Part shown: in pieces, positions 36,117 through 43,975 of the stretch
Layout: the number at the start of each line of letters is the position of its first letter
How positions within the stretch are numbered: the stretch's first letter is position 1
Assembly (NCBI RefSeq): GCF_023923225.1
Contig: NZ_CP099489.1
Location: 124,001-188,000, forward strand
Direction of reading: 5' to 3'
From: Ornithinimicrobium faecis
GTDB taxonomy: Bacteria; Actinomycetota; Actinomycetes; Actinomycetales; Dermatophilaceae
Length of the DNA stretch: 64,000 bases
Program-made: the position numbers and the translations under genes
Notes under the pieces: model-generated
The model's input: the letters and a program-made list of their open reading frames with translations, nothing else
What the model was told of the DNA's origin: nothing
Database searches by the model: none

Positions 36117-36669
36117 GGCAGTTGATCCGCCGCTCGCCCCGGACTCCCAGACCACTCGCATCGACGACGACACCACCCACCAGCGACCCTGGTTGCTCTG
36201 GGCTCTGGTGGTCGGCGGCCTCGCACTCCACAACGTCGAGGAGGGTCTGTTCGGTCTGACCCGCTGGATGGCCGGCCACCCGTGGCTGCCAGGCCGGGTG
36301 CTGCACGGTGACGGGGCTCAGTTCGCGATCGCCCTCGTCCTGGTGACGACGGTGGTGCTCCTCGTCGCTGTTGTCGCCGTGACGACCCGCGCACGGTGGG
36401 GCGTCGGGGCGCTTGCCAGCATCGCCTACGCGTTCCTGATCAACGGCGGCAGCCACGTTGTGCTGAGCGTGACCTCCTGGAGCCTGATGCCAGGGACCGT
36501 CAGCGGCGCCCTGGTGCTGGTGCCCATCGGCCTGCTGACCCTGCGCTCGCTGCCCTCTGTGCCGTGGTCGAGGGCGTCGGTGGTGGCGACGGTGGGGGCT
36601 GCACTGGGTCTGGTCGTGGGCTCACTGGTGCTGGCTGCAGCCCTCGCCCCGGTCCTCGGTGTGCGCTGA
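36097..36669 (+). CDS. HXXEE domain membrane protein
   Basis: 190 residues with about five membrane helices. The defining His-x-x-Glu-Glu motif is seen as LHNVEEG at the end of the first helix (about residues 44-50), with conserved-looking aromatic and His positions in later helices (INGGSHVVLS). The family is uncharacterised; the buried polar motif suggests catalysis or metal/proton binding within the membrane. Start ATG 36097 lies inside the operator pair, so repression by the divergent TetR protein should block both transcription and initiation. It ends 11 bases before the convergent dipeptidase stop. Confidence 0.82.
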   Translation: MTIQSYGAVDPPLAPDSQTTRIDDDTTHQRPWLLWALVVGGLALHNVEEGLFGLTRWMAGHPWLPGRVLHGDGAQFAIALVLVTTVVLLVAVVAVTTRARWGVGALASIAYAFLINGGSHVVLSVTSWSLMPGTVSGALVLVPIGLLTLRSLPSVPWSRASVVATVGAALGLVVGSLVLAAALAPVLGVR

Positions 36670-36680
36670 CGATCCGGACC

Positions 36681-37847
36681 TCAGGCCTCGAAACGCACCA
36701 GGCTCGGCCCACGTTTCGTCTGCAGGTCACGCGCCACGGCCTCGGCGTCACGCAGTGTGCGCAGCACGTTGGCACCGGCCAGCTTGACGAGGTCCTCATC
36801 GGACCAGCCGCGGTCCGCGAGGGCGGCCAGCAGCCGCGGATAGCCCGAGACGTCCTCCAACCCGACCGGGAGGTTCGCCACGCCGTCGTAGTCACCACCC
36901 AGTCCGATGTGATCGACACCGGCCACCTCACGCAGATACTCCACGTGGGTGACCACCTGCTCCAGGGTGGCCTGCGGTTGGGGGTGCGCCTCGGCATACC
37001 GCTCCACCCAGGGCTCAAAGGCGACCAGGTCGGTGGAGGCGACGCCCTCCTGCGCGGCCGCGGCGGCGGCCTCGACCTTCCAGTCCCACACCTGCCGGGA
37101 GACGAACTGCGGAGCGAAGACCGCCATGCAGGTGCCGCCGTTGGCCGCGAGGGTCTCGAGCACGTCGTCGGGGACGTTGCGCGGCGTCGGGCAAATCGCG
37201 CGGGCTGAGCTGTGCGAGAAGATGACTGGCGCCTCCGTCACGGCGAGGGCGTCGCGCATCGTGTCGGCCGAGACGTGCGAGAGGTCGACCAGCATGCCGA
37301 TGCGGTTCATCTCGCGCACGACCTCGCGGCCGAAGTCGGACAGGCCCCCGAGCACCGCGTCATCGGTGGCGGAGTCGGCCCACGGCACGTTGTCGTTGTG
37401 CGTGAGCGTCATGTAGCGCACACCGAGCTGGTGAAGCATGCGCAGGGCACCGAGCGAGCAGCCGATCGAGTGCCCGCCCTCGGCGCCCATCAGCGAGGCG
37501 ATCCGACCGGAGGCGAAGACCGCGTCGACCTCGTCGGCCGTGGTGGCCAGGCCGAGCCGGTCGGCATAGCGCTCGACCATCGCATAGACCGCGTCGATCT
37601 GCTCCAGGGTCTGGATCACGGCCTGGTCCGGCGGCAGGTTCGAGGGCACGAAGACCGACCAGAACTGCGCGCCGAGACCGCCCTGTGCCAGGCGCGGCAG
37701 GTCCGTGTGGTTGGGCGTGCTGCCGGCGATGTCGAGCTTGTCCCAGTCATAGTCAACCAGCGCTCGAGCCCGCCACGGCAGATCGTTGTGCCCGTCGACG
37801 AGCGGGTGGTGGCGCAGCAGGTCCCGGACATGTTCCACAGAGTTCAC
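36681..37847 (-). CDS. Membrane-dipeptidase-like zinc peptidase (M19 family)
   Basis: 388 residues, the usual length for renal-dipeptidase homologues. Metal and catalytic motifs occur in order: DGHNDLPW (His/Asp ligands), MGAEGGHSIG (bridging Glu), MLVDLSHVS (His), IFSHSSARA (His) and GLGGDYDG (Asp). These enzymes hydrolyse dipeptides, including those with D-residues at the C-terminal side, using a binuclear zinc centre. No signal peptide, so probably cytosolic. The start is GTG 37847. Divergent from the VOC-protein gene; likely role in peptide or peptidoglycan-fragment recycling. Confidence 0.93.
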   Translation of the reverse strand: MNSVEHVRDLLRHHPLVDGHNDLPWRARALVDYDWDKLDIAGSTPNHTDLPRLAQGGLGAQFWSVFVPSNLPPDQAVIQTLEQIDAVYAMVERYADRLGLATTADEVDAVFASGRIASLMGAEGGHSIGCSLGALRMLHQLGVRYMTLTHNDNVPWADSATDDAVLGGLSDFGREVVREMNRIGMLVDLSHVSADTMRDALAVTEAPVIFSHSSARAICPTPRNVPDDVLETLAANGGTCMAVFAPQFVSRQVWDWKVEAAAAAAQEGVASTDLVAFEPWVERYAEAHPQPQATLEQVVTHVEYLREVAGVDHIGLGGDYDGVANLPVGLEDVSGYPRLLAALADRGWSDEDLVKLAGANVLRTLRDAEAVARDLQTKRGPSLVRFEA

Positions 37848-37967
37848 CCGATGAGTCTTATCACTGTCGGCGGTCAGTCCTAGTGTTCAGACACCGAGCC
37901 GCGGCGAGTCCCGTCGTGACCCAGCCACCGGGTGCGCACCCCAGCGTGCCCTCACGAAGGAGTGAGC

Positions 37968-38756
37968 ATGGCAATCCACCAGGAGACCTGGCCCGCAGGC
38001 ACGCCCGTCTGGGTCGATCTGTCCGTCACTGACCCGGACGCCTCCCGTGCGTTCTATGCCGACGTGCTCGGCTGGGAGTTCACGCCGTCGGGCGAGCAGT
38101 TCGGCGGCTATTTCATGGCGCTGGTCGATGGTGAGCCCGCCGCCGGCCTGGCCCCGCCGATGGAGGGCATGGAGGAGGACACCCACGCCTGGACCACCTA
38201 CCTCGGCACCGAGGACATCGAGGCGGTCACGCAGGGCGTCACCGATGCCGGCGGCACCGTCGTCATGCCCCCGATGCCGCTGGAGTCCCTCGGGTCGATG
38301 GCGATCTACACCGACTCCACGGGCGCCGTCTTCGGCGGGTGGCAATACGGCGAGCACACCGGCTTCAACGTCTATGACTCCCCGGGCTCGGTCTCCTGGT
38401 GCGAGGCCATGCTCGGCGACTTCGAGGCTGGCCAGGAGTTCTATGCGCAGGTCTTTGGCTTCACCTACGAGGACATGTCGTCCGAGGGCATGAAGTATGC
38501 GATGTTCAGCGTCCCCGGCGGGGAGCGGCCCGCCGGTGGCGTGGGGATGGTCGAGGGTGAGCAGCCCTACTGGTCGGTGACCTTCAACGTGCCCGACACG
38601 GATGCCGCGATCGAGCGCGCCACGGCCCGCGGGTCCCAGGTCCTCATGGAGCCCTATGCCTTCGAGTTCGGCCGGGTCGCGGTCATCACCGGTCCTGACG
38701 GTGAGCGGTTCGGTGTCATCGAGCCTCCGGCGGAGCCGGCCGTCTCGGCCGGGTGA
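37968..38756 (+). CDS. VOC family (glyoxalase/bleomycin-resistance-like) protein
   Basis: 262 residues comprising two vicinal-oxygen-chelate domains. Each begins with a similar pattern: PVWVDLSVTDPDASRAFYAD and VSWCEAMLGDFEAGQEFYAQ. Start ATG 37968 with AAGGAG five bases upstream. Members bind small molecules or catalyse metal-dependent reactions; the best-known close relatives are annotated as glyoxalase-like or hydroxylase-like proteins without proven substrate. Ends 50 bases before the DNA ligase start, so co-transcription is likely. Confidence 0.88.
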   Translation: MAIHQETWPAGTPVWVDLSVTDPDASRAFYADVLGWEFTPSGEQFGGYFMALVDGEPAAGLAPPMEGMEEDTHAWTTYLGTEDIEAVTQGVTDAGGTVVMPPMPLESLGSMAIYTDSTGAVFGGWQYGEHTGFNVYDSPGSVSWCEAMLGDFEAGQEFYAQVFGFTYEDMSSEGMKYAMFSVPGGERPAGGVGMVEGEQPYWSVTFNVPDTDAAIERATARGSQVLMEPYAFEFGRVAVITGPDGERFGVIEPPAEPAVSAG

Positions 38757-38806
38757 CGGGGCCGGGTCGAGCGGCAGGTGTCGGTCCACGGGTGGATGCT
38801 GGACGT

Positions 38807-40357
38807 ATGCAGCTCGCCCGGGTGATCGAGACATCGGCAGCAGTCGCGGGGACCAGTTCCCGGACGGCCAAGGTGGCGGCCCTCGCCGCGACGCTGCGGG
38901 TGGCTGCCCCGGAGGAGGTCGGTGTCGTCACCGACTACCTGGCCGGGCGGCTGCCGCAGCGCACCGTCGGCGTCGGGTGGCGCGGACTGCAGGCACTTCC
39001 GGAGCCAGCCCTCGAGTCGACCCTGTCGGTCCAGGAGGTTGACGAGGCACTGAGCAATCTGCAGGCGATGGCCGGTGCCGGTTCGAGCGCTGCCCGAGGC
39101 GCGGCCGTGGTTGAGCTGTTCGGGCGGGCCACCGAGTCCGAGCAGCGCTGGCTCGTCGGGTTGATCACGGGTGAGCTGCGGCAGGGGGCCGGCGACGGGG
39201 TCATGCTCAAGGCGATCGCCGAGGCGGCTGGGGTGCCTGAGGGCGTCGTGCGCCGCGCGGTGATGCTGGCTGGCTTCGCTGGTCCGGTTGCCGCTGCTGC
39301 CCTCGGTGCCGCCTCTGGTGCTGATGCGGGGACTGGTGGCGGTGGCGGCGAGACCGCCGTGGCGGCACTCGAGGCCATCGAGCTCGAGGTCGGGCGACCT
39401 CTGCGTCCCATGCTCGCGGGATCTGCGCCGGCCGTGGCTGAGGTCGTTGATGGTGCGACTGAGGTGGCCGTGGACACCAAGGTCGACGGCATCCGGCTGC
39501 AGGCACACCTGCGCGATGGCAGCGCGCGCCTGTTCACCCGCACGCTCGAAGACGTGACGGACCGGATGCCCGAGGTCGTGGAGGTGCTTGCCGCCCTGCC
39601 CGCGCGGCAGGCAGTCCTGGACGGTGAGGTCATCGCCCTCGCGGACGACGGCCGACCAGAGCCCTTCCAGATCACCGGAGCGCGCACCGCGAGCACCGCC
39701 GATCCCGGTGCGCTCCGCGTGAAGGTGCCGCTGACCACCTTCCTGTTTGACCTGCTGCACCTCGATGGACGCGATCTGGTTGATGAGCCGGCCAGCGAGC
39801 GGTGGTCTGCGCTCGCGGCGCTCGCCCCCGACCTGCTCGTGCCCCGGATCGTGACCGACAACGCCGAGACGGCCCAGGAGTTCTTTGCCGAGCGCGTCGC
39901 GGCTGGGCACGAGGGGGTGGTGATCAAGAGCCTGGACGCGCCCTACGCCGCAGGTCGACGCGGAGCGGGGTGGGTCAAGGTCAAGCCGCGGCACACCCTC
40001 GACCTGGTGGTTCTGGCCGTCGAGTGGGGCAGCGGTCGCCGGCGCGGCTGGCTGTCCAACATCCACCTGGGTGCGCGGCATGCGGCGACGGGAGAGCTGG
40101 TCATGCTCGGCAAGACCTTCAAGGGGATGACCGACGAGATGCTCGCCTGGCAGACGCAGCGGTTCCTGGAGCTGGAGACCCACCGCGAGGGCCACGTGGT
40201 CCACGTGCGCCCCGAGCAGGTCGTCGAGATCGCCTATGACGGCGTGCAGCGCTCGACTCGCTATCCCGGCGGTGTGGCCCTGCGGTTTGCCCGCGTGCTG
40301 CGCTATCGCGACGACAAGCCGGTCAGCGAGATCGACACCGTCCCGCGCCTCACCTGA
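38807..40357 (+). CDS. ATP-dependent DNA ligase (LigB-like)
   Basis: 516 residues with the three-part architecture of archaeal-type and mycobacterial LigB enzymes: an N-terminal DNA-binding domain (1-190), the nucleotidyltransferase core with adenylation motif KVDG (Lys225), LDGEVIAL and GHEGVVIKSLDAPY, and an OB fold with KVKPRHTLDLVVL and a conserved C-terminal RFARVLRYRDDK. It seals nicks using ATP and accompanies the essential NAD+-dependent LigA in actinobacteria. Start ATG 38807 is chosen because upstream residues are not family-like. Its stop codon forms the left edge of a 163-bp dispersed repeat. Confidence 0.94.
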   Translation: MQLARVIETSAAVAGTSSRTAKVAALAATLRVAAPEEVGVVTDYLAGRLPQRTVGVGWRGLQALPEPALESTLSVQEVDEALSNLQAMAGAGSSAARGAAVVELFGRATESEQRWLVGLITGELRQGAGDGVMLKAIAEAAGVPEGVVRRAVMLAGFAGPVAAAALGAASGADAGTGGGGGETAVAALEAIELEVGRPLRPMLAGSAPAVAEVVDGATEVAVDTKVDGIRLQAHLRDGSARLFTRTLEDVTDRMPEVVEVLAALPARQAVLDGEVIALADDGRPEPFQITGARTASTADPGALRVKVPLTTFLFDLLHLDGRDLVDEPASERWSALAALAPDLLVPRIVTDNAETAQEFFAERVAAGHEGVVIKSLDAPYAAGRRGAGWVKVKPRHTLDLVVLAVEWGSGRRRGWLSNIHLGARHAATGELVMLGKTFKGMTDEMLAWQTQRFLELETHREGHVVHVRPEQVVEIAYDGVQRSTRYPGGVALRFARVLRYRDDKPVSEIDTVPRLT

Positions 40358-40513
40358 GCGCCGATCCGCTCGTCTTGGAGCACTTCCCGGTTCTGGGAGC
40401 CTGGCATAGCAGGCTGTCAGAACCGGGAAGTGCTGTCAGACGTGAAACAACCCACCGGCCGGAAGTCCGAGCCTCAGGGCGCGGGGACCTCCAGCACGAT
40501 CCAGAGCTCGCCC
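40351..40513. repeat. Dispersed 163-bp repeat, copy 1, with long hairpin and gene-tail remnant
   Basis: Nearly identical to 50439-50673 apart from two extra 36-bp units there. It holds a 25-base-arm hairpin (40379-40403 with 40410-40434, two mismatches). Its right end, read on the minus strand, encodes GELWIVLEVPAP-stop, the C-terminal tail of a protein like the one at 50634-52313. It lies between the convergent ligase and DUF3068 genes. Confidence 0.88.
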
Positions 40514-40535
40514 ATGGCGCAGGCGTCAGCGGGAG

Positions 40536-41681
40536 TCACTCGTGGCGCAGGCGGCGGGTGATCTGCTCGGTGTCGCTGTAGTCGTCGTCCTCGTAGCCCG
40601 CCGCATCATGGCCCGCTTCGGCATGTACTGGTGCGCCATGGCCTGATGGTTCATGGCCCGGCTCGTCGAAGCCGCCCTCGCTATAACCAGTCGGGTCGTC
40701 ATCGCCATAGGCGACCCCACCCTCCTGACGGGTGCGGTTGCCACCGAGGGCCAGGAAGGCACCAAGCGCGATGAGGGCCAGTCCGACCAGGATGCCGACC
40801 CAGGTGAGCGGGCCGTTGATGAAGCCCAGCAGGGCACCCTTGGAGCCGTACTCGTCGGCATTGGCCTTGATGGTCTCGTCGGTGTAGCCGATCGTGCCCA
40901 CTGTGATCGGCACCGTCGGCAGGCTGGAGTCGCGCGGGGCGAAGTGGACGTTCTGCTCCTCCAGGCCCCGGATGATCACGCCGGAGTTGGGCTCGACCCA
41001 CAGGGTGCGGGTGTTCTGATAGATCCGGCCCGCGTCGACCGGCTGGTCAGTGCCGAACAACTCCCCGGGCAGGCCGGTGTTCTCGGAGACCTCCTCCGGC
41101 CCGAGCTCCATCACGAACTTGTAGGTCGTGACGCCCTCGACGCTTTCCTCGCCGGAGAACTCAGCGGTGACCGCGTGGCCGAGTGCACCGTCCCAGTAGG
41201 GGTAGTCCTCCTGCTGGGTGTCGAACGGGAACTTGAAGAACAGGCCGTCGTGCTGGATCGCCTCGCGCGTGGCGTCATCATCGGGAGCCGCGGCGTCGCC
41301 GACCGCGATGTAGTCGCCGCAGCAGTTGGTCGCCAGAGCGGTCGTCCGGTCGAACGAGACACCCTCATCGGAGTAGGTGAGCAGCGGCCCGTCCTCGACA
41401 GCGGACTCGACCGCCGTCTGCCAGAAGGCGTTGTTGCCCTCGGCCAGACCGGGGATGCCGGCGACGGTGCGGGTCGAGATGAGGGTGACACCCTCGAGCT
41501 TGTTGATCCCCTCGCCAGAGACCTGCAGGGCGCTCATGTTCTCGCCGCGCGAGACGGAGACGCTGTTCTGGTCGAGCTCGACCTTGGAGACCGCCTCGTA
41601 GATGACGGGTTTGGCCAGGATGCCGATGAGCAGCGCAAAGGCGCCGACGATCAGGCTGAGAATGCCGAGGACACGGCGCAT
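40536..41681 (-). CDS. DUF3068 domain protein (PorA-family-like membrane protein)
   Basis: 381 residues from ATG 41681, with AAAGGAG about seven bases upstream. An N-terminal membrane helix (RRVLGILSLIVGAFALLIGI) is followed by a long extracytoplasmic beta-rich region with RGENMSALQV, DRTTALATNCCGDY and LWVEPNSGVIIRG, then a second helix (LTWVGILVGLALIALGAFLAL) and a His/Asp-rich cytoplasmic tail. This two-helix plan is typical of DUF3068. A function in the actinobacterial envelope is assumed for the family but unproven. Divergent from the acyltransferase gene. Confidence 0.85.
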   Translation of the reverse strand: MRRVLGILSLIVGAFALLIGILAKPVIYEAVSKVELDQNSVSVSRGENMSALQVSGEGINKLEGVTLISTRTVAGIPGLAEGNNAFWQTAVESAVEDGPLLTYSDEGVSFDRTTALATNCCGDYIAVGDAAAPDDDATREAIQHDGLFFKFPFDTQQEDYPYWDGALGHAVTAEFSGEESVEGVTTYKFVMELGPEEVSENTGLPGELFGTDQPVDAGRIYQNTRTLWVEPNSGVIIRGLEEQNVHFAPRDSSLPTVPITVGTIGYTDETIKANADEYGSKGALLGFINGPLTWVGILVGLALIALGAFLALGGNRTRQEGGVAYGDDDPTGYSEGGFDEPGHEPSGHGAPVHAEAGHDAAGYEDDDYSDTEQITRRLRHE

Positions 41682-41757
41682 CGTGGGCTCCTTTGCCGAC
41701 AGGACTGAGCGGGAGCCTACCAGCGGGTAACGATTCTCTCGTAGAGTCAGCGCCGAG

Positions 41758-42963
41758 ATGACCACAGATGCTCCTCGGGTGGCGGCCGACGCCGAGGATC
41801 CCATCGGCCTGAGCGTGCCGCGGGACGGCTCCTCGCTGCGCCGACGGTTCGCACCCCTGGACGGGCTGCGGGCCGTTGGCGCCCTCATGGTCGTGGTCAC
41901 CCACGTCTCCGCGCACACCGCCACGAGTTTCACCGAGCCGTTCGGCGGGATCCTGTCCCGGTTCGACGCCGGCGTCGCCCTGTTCTTCGTGATCTCCGGG
42001 TTCCTGCTCTACCGGCCGTATGTCGCGGCTCGCCTGACGGGAGGCGCGTCACCGCGCACCGGTGGTTACCTCTGGAGGCGCGCGCTGCGCATCCTGCCGG
42101 TCCTGTGGATTGCTGTCGCTGGGGTCTGGGTCCTCTTCGACCACGGCACGCCGGCAGGTCAATACCTCCGACACCTGCTGCTGGTTCAGATCTACTGGCC
42201 GGAGAATTGGGTGTTGGGACTCACGCAGATGTGGAGCCTGGCCGTGGAGGGCGCGTTCTATGTCGCGCTCCCGCTGCTCGCGTGGCTGCTTGTGCGCACA
42301 GCCCGCGACCCGCTGCTGTTCGTGCGACGCAGCCTGCTCGTCCTCGGGGTGCTGGTGGTGGCCAGCCCCCTCTGGATCTATGCCGTGACCGAGCTGGAGC
42401 ACCCCACGGCACCTCAGTGGCTGCCTGCCTATCTCGGCTGGTTCGCCATCGGCATGGCTCTGGTGACCTGGCAGCAGGCCCGGTGCCTCGGCATACTGCC
42501 CGTCTCCCGGGTCGATCTGCTGGCCAGACACCCGGGCACCCTCTGGCTCACGTCCCTGGTGGTGCTGGTCATCGCCGCGACGCCCATTGCGGGCTCCCGC
42601 GGTCTGGATGCAGCAGTGCCGGGGGAAGCAGCCTTCAAGAACCTGGCCTACGCGATTTTTGCACTGCTGCTGGTGCTCCCCTGCATCGCGGCCCTGCGCA
42701 ACGGTGACGATCCGCGGGCAGCTCGAGCCCTCGGTGGACCGCTGGGGAGGTGGCTCGGCGACATCTCCTACGGGATCTTCGCCTACCACCTGTTGATCCT
42801 CGAACTCGTCGGGCCCCTGGTCGGGCACGAGAACTTCACCGGTGGGTTCTGGCGACTGCTGCTGCCGACCTTGGCGGTAACGATCCCGGTGGCCTGGCTC
42901 AGTCATCGCTTCATCGAGCGACCGATCATGCGCTGGGGTCAGCGGGTCTACTCCCGCCGCTGA
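41758..42963 (+). CDS. Acyltransferase 3 family membrane protein (OafA/YrhL-like)
   Basis: 401 residues with about ten membrane helices. Family landmarks: FAPLDGLRAVGALMVVVTHV with the conserved His, RFDAGVALFFVISGFLLYRPY, RRALRILP with the conserved Arg pair, and the QMWSLAVEGAFY segment. These enzymes transfer acetyl or other acyl groups onto exported glycans, lipids or antibiotics. The start is ATG 41758; TAGAGT at 41742-41747 could be a -10 giving a near-leaderless mRNA. An envelope-glycan substrate fits the glycosyltransferase locus 1 kb downstream. Confidence 0.9.
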   Translation: MTTDAPRVAADAEDPIGLSVPRDGSSLRRRFAPLDGLRAVGALMVVVTHVSAHTATSFTEPFGGILSRFDAGVALFFVISGFLLYRPYVAARLTGGASPRTGGYLWRRALRILPVLWIAVAGVWVLFDHGTPAGQYLRHLLLVQIYWPENWVLGLTQMWSLAVEGAFYVALPLLAWLLVRTARDPLLFVRRSLLVLGVLVVASPLWIYAVTELEHPTAPQWLPAYLGWFAIGMALVTWQQARCLGILPVSRVDLLARHPGTLWLTSLVVLVIAATPIAGSRGLDAAVPGEAAFKNLAYAIFALLLVLPCIAALRNGDDPRAARALGGPLGRWLGDISYGIFAYHLLILELVGPLVGHENFTGGFWRLLLPTLAVTIPVAWLSHRFIERPIMRWGQRVYSRR

Positions 42964-42968
42964 GCACA

Positions 42969-43000
42969 GCACGCCCTAGCGCGAGTGCGCCGGGGCGTGC
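42969..43000. terminator. Bidirectional hairpin between convergent genes
   Basis: Arms GCACGCCC (42969-42976) and GGGCGTGC (42993-43000) with an inner gcgc/gcgc stem. It lies between the acyltransferase stop and the small secreted protein stop. Confidence 0.6.
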
Positions 43001-43025
43001 GGTGTTGGGTGAACTCAGGCCGCTA

Positions 43026-43406
43026 TCACCAGCAGGTGACGTAGTCGAGGTTGGCCTTGCGGATGCCCATATCGACCATGACCTTGTGCTTGTTGTGGTT
43101 GTAGAGCGTTCCGTGCATCACCGTGGCTCTGGTGATGGAACCGTCTGCCTGGCGCATGATGACATTGCGCTGGCTCGGGTGGTGGGTGTTGACGTAGTAG
43201 CCCTTGTAGGCATACCCGTCCTTCTTGTAGCTGCCGTCGAGCGGGCTCCGTTGATAGGGGCCAGACTTCTTTTCCACCTTGTACTGCCAGGTCGAGCAAC
43301 CGGCGGCTTCGGCGCCGTCGGGAGCACCCGGGGCGCCGGGAACGCCCGTGACGGCAACAGCGGTGAGTGCGAGTGCGGCGGTGGTTGATGCGAGCAACTT
43401 CTTCAT
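43026..43406 (-). CDS. Small secreted protein B (126 aa), paralogue of the adjacent upstream gene
   Basis: A clear signal peptide (MKKLLASTTAALALTAVAV, cleavage near EAA-G) gives a mature protein of about 92 residues: starts GCSTWQYKV, contains GYYVN, ends DYVTCW. The two mature cysteines are near the two termini, so one disulfide could close the chain. It is basic and rich in Tyr, His and Lys. Start ATG 43406 with GAGAGGAG upstream, only 16 bases after the stop of protein A, so the pair is one operon. I do not recognise the family; secreted toxin, bacteriocin, inhibitor or matrix protein are all open. Confidence 0.83.
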   Translation of the reverse strand: MKKLLASTTAALALTAVAVTGVPGAPGAPDGAEAAGCSTWQYKVEKKSGPYQRSPLDGSYKKDGYAYKGYYVNTHHPSQRNVIMRQADGSITRATVMHGTLYNHNKHKVMVDMGIRKANLDYVTCW

Positions 43407-43422
43407 GATGTTCTCCTCTCGG

Positions 43423-43803
43423 TCACCAGCAGGTGACGTAGTCCAGGTTTTCCTTACGGATCCCCATGTTTGCCGTGACTCGCTGCTTGTGGTCGTTGTA
43501 GAGCTGACCGGTCATCAGGTGACCGGCCTTGAGGCGGCCGCCCGGCAGTTTGATGGCCACGCGCTGCTCGTGTGGGTAGACCGAGTTCACGTAGTAACCC
43601 CGCCAGGCGTAGCCGTCCTTGCTGAAGGTGTTGTCGCCTGGGTCGTACTGGTAGTTCCCTGTCTTCCAGGTCACCTTGTATTGCCAGGTCGAGCAACCGG
43701 CGGCTTCGGTGCTCTCGGGGGCACCCGGGGCGCCGGGAACGCCCGTGACGGCAACAGCGGTGAGTGCGAGTGCGGCGGTGGTCGATGCGAGCAACTTCTT
43801 CAT
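43423..43803 (-). CDS. Small secreted protein A (126 aa), first gene of the paralogous pair
   Basis: Same length and plan as protein B: an almost identical signal peptide, mature GCSTWQYKVTWKTGNYQY, central WRGYYVNSVYP, MGIRKENLDYVTCW at the end and two terminal cysteines. The signal-peptide and pro-region DNA of the two genes is almost identical while the central parts have diverged strongly, which suggests duplication followed by selection for change in the mature part, or gene conversion of the 5' ends. Start ATG 43803 with AAGGAG and GAGGGA upstream. Conserved positions between A and B: STWQYKV, KDGYA, GYYVN, LYN, MGIRK. Confidence 0.83.
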   Translation of the reverse strand: MKKLLASTTAALALTAVAVTGVPGAPGAPESTEAAGCSTWQYKVTWKTGNYQYDPGDNTFSKDGYAWRGYYVNSVYPHEQRVAIKLPGGRLKAGHLMTGQLYNDHKQRVTANMGIRKENLDYVTCW

Positions 43804-43830
43804 GGTTCCCTCAACTCCTTGATCGTTGTT

Positions 43831-43847
43831 CTGTGCATCAGGCACAG
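43831..43847 (-). promoter_or_regulatory. Short inverted repeat in the leader of the secreted pair
   Basis: CTGTGC-ATCAG-GCACAG, perfect six-base arms, centred about 35 bp upstream of the protein A start. Candidate operator or small leader hairpin. Confidence 0.35.
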
Positions 43848-43975
43848 GGGAGCGACGAGTCCGACCAGTCACGGCGTTGCACGGTTGGCAGAGTTCTTGC
43901 GCACTTCTGACCGAGGCAGGGGCAGTTGGCCAGGTTGCGCCCAGGGTTGGGTGGAGTCTCAGGGTGCGAGTCGAG

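Noticed and set aside
43026..43803. Possible lactococcin-972 family bacteriocins
   Set aside because: STWQY near the mature N-terminus and an aromatic C-terminus look vaguely similar, but the length, the two cysteines and the absence of the family's Gly/His pattern and of its dedicated ABC/immunity genes do not fit.
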